In this document: positions 62,174 to 64,000 of the stretch, in pieces
How positions within the stretch are numbered: position 1 is the first letter of the stretch
Layout of the letters: every line of letters begins with the position of its first letter
Assembly (NCBI GenBank): GCA_963843835.1
Contig: CAWJMD010000008.1
Coordinates: forward strand, 1,116,001 to 1,180,000
Direction of reading: 5' to 3'
Length of the DNA stretch: 64,000 nucleotides
Origin: CAWJMD01 sp963843835
GTDB taxonomy: Bacteria; Actinomycetota; Actinomycetes; Actinomycetales; CAWJMD01
Made by a program: the position numbers and the translations under genes
The notes under the pieces: model-generated
What the model was told of the DNA's origin: nothing
The model's input: the letters and a program-made list of their open reading frames with translations, nothing else
Database searches by the model: none

Positions 62174-62973
62174 GGCTCCTGATCGGCGACCCGAGCGCCC
62201 TCGGCGGCGACGGGGCGGGCGACGGCGACCCGGGGAACCTGGACGGAGCGGCCCTGCGGAGGCTGTACGCGTACCCCGACCCCGTCCCGCCGCGCGGCTT
62301 CGTCCGCGGCAACATGGTCACCTCCGTCGACGGCTCGGTGACCGGGCCGGACGGACGCTCGGAGTCGGTCAGCTCGCCGGCGGACCGCGAGGTCTTCTCC
62401 GTGCTGCGCGGCCTGTGCGACGTCGTGCTCGTGGGCGCGGGCACGGTCCGGTCCGAGGGCTACCGGATGCCCGCTGCGAAGTACGAGTTCGCCGATGTGC
62501 GGGCCGCGCGCGGGCAGGCCTCGGCTCCGTGCCTGGCCGTGGTGACGCGCAGTGGTGACGTCCCCGAGAACCTTCTCGCGTCGTCCCGCCGCGTCGACGG
62601 GTCGTGGGGCGTGGTCGTCGTCGTCCCGGAGTCGATCGACGGGCAGAAGCTCTCGGCCCTGATGGCCGCGCTCGGCCACGAGGCGGTCATCGTGGCCGGG
62701 GAGACGGACGTGGACCCCGACATCGCCGTGGACGCCCTCGTGCGGCTCGGCATGCCACGCGTGCTCTGCGAGGGCGGCCCGTCGCTGCTCGGCCGGATGG
62801 TCGCCACCGGTCGGCTCGACGAGCTGTGCCACACGACGTCGCCGCTGCTCGCGGGTGGCGAGGGCCGACGCATGCTGTCCGGGCCGGAGCTGTCGATGGA
62901 GCGCTCGGGCATGCGGCTGTGGCAGCTGATCGAGGAGGACGGGACGCTGCTCGCGCGGTGGCAGCTCAGCTGA
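62170..62973 (+). CDS. RibD C-terminal-type pyrimidine reductase family protein
   Basis: A 267-residue dihydrofolate-reductase-fold protein: RGFVRGNMVTSVDGSVTGPD, LCDVVLVGAGTVRSEGYRMP and VLCEGGPSLLGRMVATGRLD mark the RibD_C family (NADPH-binding). It lacks the deaminase domain. In mycobacteria a homologue of this kind can act on dihydrofolate or riboflavin precursors. It is the third gene of an overlapping operon and converges on a membrane protein gene, overlapping its end by eight bases. Confidence 0.88.
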   Translation: MRLLIGDPSALGGDGAGDGDPGNLDGAALRRLYAYPDPVPPRGFVRGNMVTSVDGSVTGPDGRSESVSSPADREVFSVLRGLCDVVLVGAGTVRSEGYRMPAAKYEFADVRAARGQASAPCLAVVTRSGDVPENLLASSRRVDGSWGVVVVVPESIDGQKLSALMAALGHEAVIVAGETDVDPDIAVDALVRLGMPRVLCEGGPSLLGRMVATGRLDELCHTTSPLLAGGEGRRMLSGPELSMERSGMRLWQLIEEDGTLLARWQLS

Positions 62974-63325
62974 CGAGAACGGCCACCAGCACGTTCGCGA
63001 TCGCCAGGCCGCCGGCCAGGTGCGTCAGCGTCGAGACGTCGCGCGTCGCGCGCCTGGCCATGGCGGTCTCGGTCAGCCCGGCGACCGCCAGGGCGACCAC
63101 GAGCTTGATGCCGATCTTCACGTAGCTGGGCTGGTCGTCGTCCCAGACCCCGGCGCCCTCACCCAGTCCGACGAGGGCGAGCCCGGTGATGATCTGGGCG
63201 CGCGCTCCCCACAGCATCACCCCGTTCGGGGCCACCGTGCCTCGGGCGGCGACGAGGTAGCCACCGACGACGGCGGCCATGCCGAGGAGGTGGGTGACGA
63301 CGACGAGCTCGTAGATGACGTCCAT
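62966..63325 (-). CDS. Small integral membrane protein
   Basis: A 119-residue protein with four predicted helices: VIYELVVVTHLLGMAAVVGG, the segment WGARAQIITGLALVGLGEGA, IGIKLVVALAVAGLTETAMA and the C-terminal LAIANVLVAVLVS. The histidine in the first helix (VTHLLGM) resembles haem- or copper-linked small membrane families, but no function can be assigned. The ATG at 63325 is the start. Confidence 0.82.
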   Translation of the reverse strand: MDVIYELVVVTHLLGMAAVVGGYLVAARGTVAPNGVMLWGARAQIITGLALVGLGEGAGVWDDDQPSYVKIGIKLVVALAVAGLTETAMARRATRDVSTLTHLAGGLAIANVLVAVLVS

Positions 63326-63358
63326 GCCGCAGACCCTAGAGGTGTCCGGCGCGTCGGC

Positions 63359-64000
63359 TCACAGGTGCTGCAGCAGGAACCGTGCGACCTCGCGCTCCCA
63401 GCGGTCGGGGTCGACGTTCCACTCCTTGCAGTGCCGGGCGTGTGGGAACGCCACGAAGGTGACCAGGTCGGGCCGGGCCTGCGCCAGCCGAGCGCGACGG
63501 CCCGACGGGCACGAACTCGTCGTCGTCGCTGTGCACGCAGCAGCACCGGCAGCTTGCAGCTCGGACGCCCGCGTCACCCAGTCCATCCGGCGCAGGTCGA
63601 CCGGGGCGTCGGTGCCGACCACACGCCGCGCGGCCTTGTCGGCCAGCATCGTCAGCCCCAGCCGGCTGATCGGGCGCGGCAGCCGGTTGAGCCGGGCGTG
63701 GTGGTCGAGCACGTCGAGCCAGTCGATCACCGGCGAGTCGAGCACCAGCGCCCGGACGCGGTCCGCCGTCCACGAGCGGGAGACGTGCTGCAGGACGATC
63801 GCCCCGCCCATCGACCAGCCGAACAGGACGACCTCGGTGGCCCCTGCGTCGAGGGCGTGCAGCACGGCGGCCTCGACGTCCTGCCACTCGGCGTCGCCGA
63901 GGCTGAGCCGGCCCGCCGTGGGTCGCCGGGACCCTCGGGGTCGTTGCGGTACGTGGGCACGAGCACCGGCAGCCCGAGACGGTGCAGCAGCGGGACCGCC
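63359..64000 (-). pseudogene. Alpha/beta hydrolase, partial and frameshifted
   Basis: The 5' end is beyond the window. From the right edge one frame gives LLHRLGLPVLVPTYRNDPEG; after a shift near 63915 another gives GRLSLGDAEWQDVEAAVLHA and the nucleophile elbow LFGWSMGGAIVLQHVS, then DLRRMDWVTRASEL. At about 63490-63550 a short stretch again needs another frame, VHSDDDEFVPVGPSR with the catalytic Asp, before returning to FVAFPHARHCKEWNVDPDRW with the catalytic His. All triad residues exist, so the gene is either newly broken or misread. Confidence 0.72.

Overview
The window is GC-rich DNA (clearly above 70% G+C, with strong G/C at third codon positions) from an actinobacterium. A SsgB-like sporulation/division regulator, an F420-type PPOX protein, a HIT-thrS pair arranged as in mycobacteria, the OtsAB-independent TreX/TreY/TreZ trehalose route and a BTAD (SARP-like) regulator all fit Actinomycetota. 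The mix suggests a Nocardioidaceae-like member of Propionibacteriales, but that placement is an inference and no rRNA is present to test it.

Layout. 1-11.7 kb is mostly housekeeping: HIT hydrolase (partial) and thrS, MOSC and PPOX genes, a MarR-controlled divergent pair, tRNA-Val(CAC), a PGPGW membrane protein, ssgB-like with a sigma-H-like promoter, pabB-pabC, a lipoprotein that looks like a catalytically dead beta-lactamase, and capA. 11.8-12.1 kb is a tRNA-Gly/Cys/Val cluster, followed by a degenerate patch to 12.95 kb. 13.1-17.0 kb holds a small zincin, a glucose dehydrogenase-like gene, a GH15 enzyme and a decayed YbhN-like gene. 17.0-25.1 kb is the most interesting part: a tightly overlapping minus-strand operon of five unusual genes (a Trp/Asp-repeat protein with a glycine zipper, a four-Cys protein, a YDDSE-repeat/basic/Big2 protein, a frameshifted subtilase and a 1009-residue protein with an HExxH motif). 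It is divergent from a SARP-like regulator, with two oppositely directed pairs of 7-bp direct repeats at 11-bp spacing between them. 25.2-28.8 kb has small genes and two genes broken by several frameshifts (rsgA, yihY-like).

28.9-45.9 kb carries an AidB-like acyl-CoA dehydrogenase, glgX/treX-treY, PPK2, an ECF41-type sigma factor, a broken DUF222-HNH gene, and a CMD-Nudix-DinB operon whose promoter matches the ECF41 consensus. These are followed by treZ, zapE, a GAF-GAF-GGDEF cyclase and a CHAD protein. 46.0-60.7 kb is a near-complete purine catabolic locus on the minus strand: permease, universal stress protein, uraD, uraH, uricase, three-subunit molybdenum hydroxylase, 8-oxoguanine/guanine-type deaminase, malate synthase, a DUF6986 aldolase-like protein, allantoinase and allantoicase. 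It would take purine bases through urate and allantoin to ureidoglycolate and glyoxylate, with malate synthase drawing off the glyoxylate. 60.8-64.0 kb has a rhodanese-SufE-reductase operon, a small membrane protein and a broken alpha/beta hydrolase.

Several genes here show frameshifts while keeping perfect family motifs in each reading frame. Some may be base-calling indels in the source assembly and others real decay; at least one (the YbhN-like gene) has lost an internal segment and is a genuine pseudogene.
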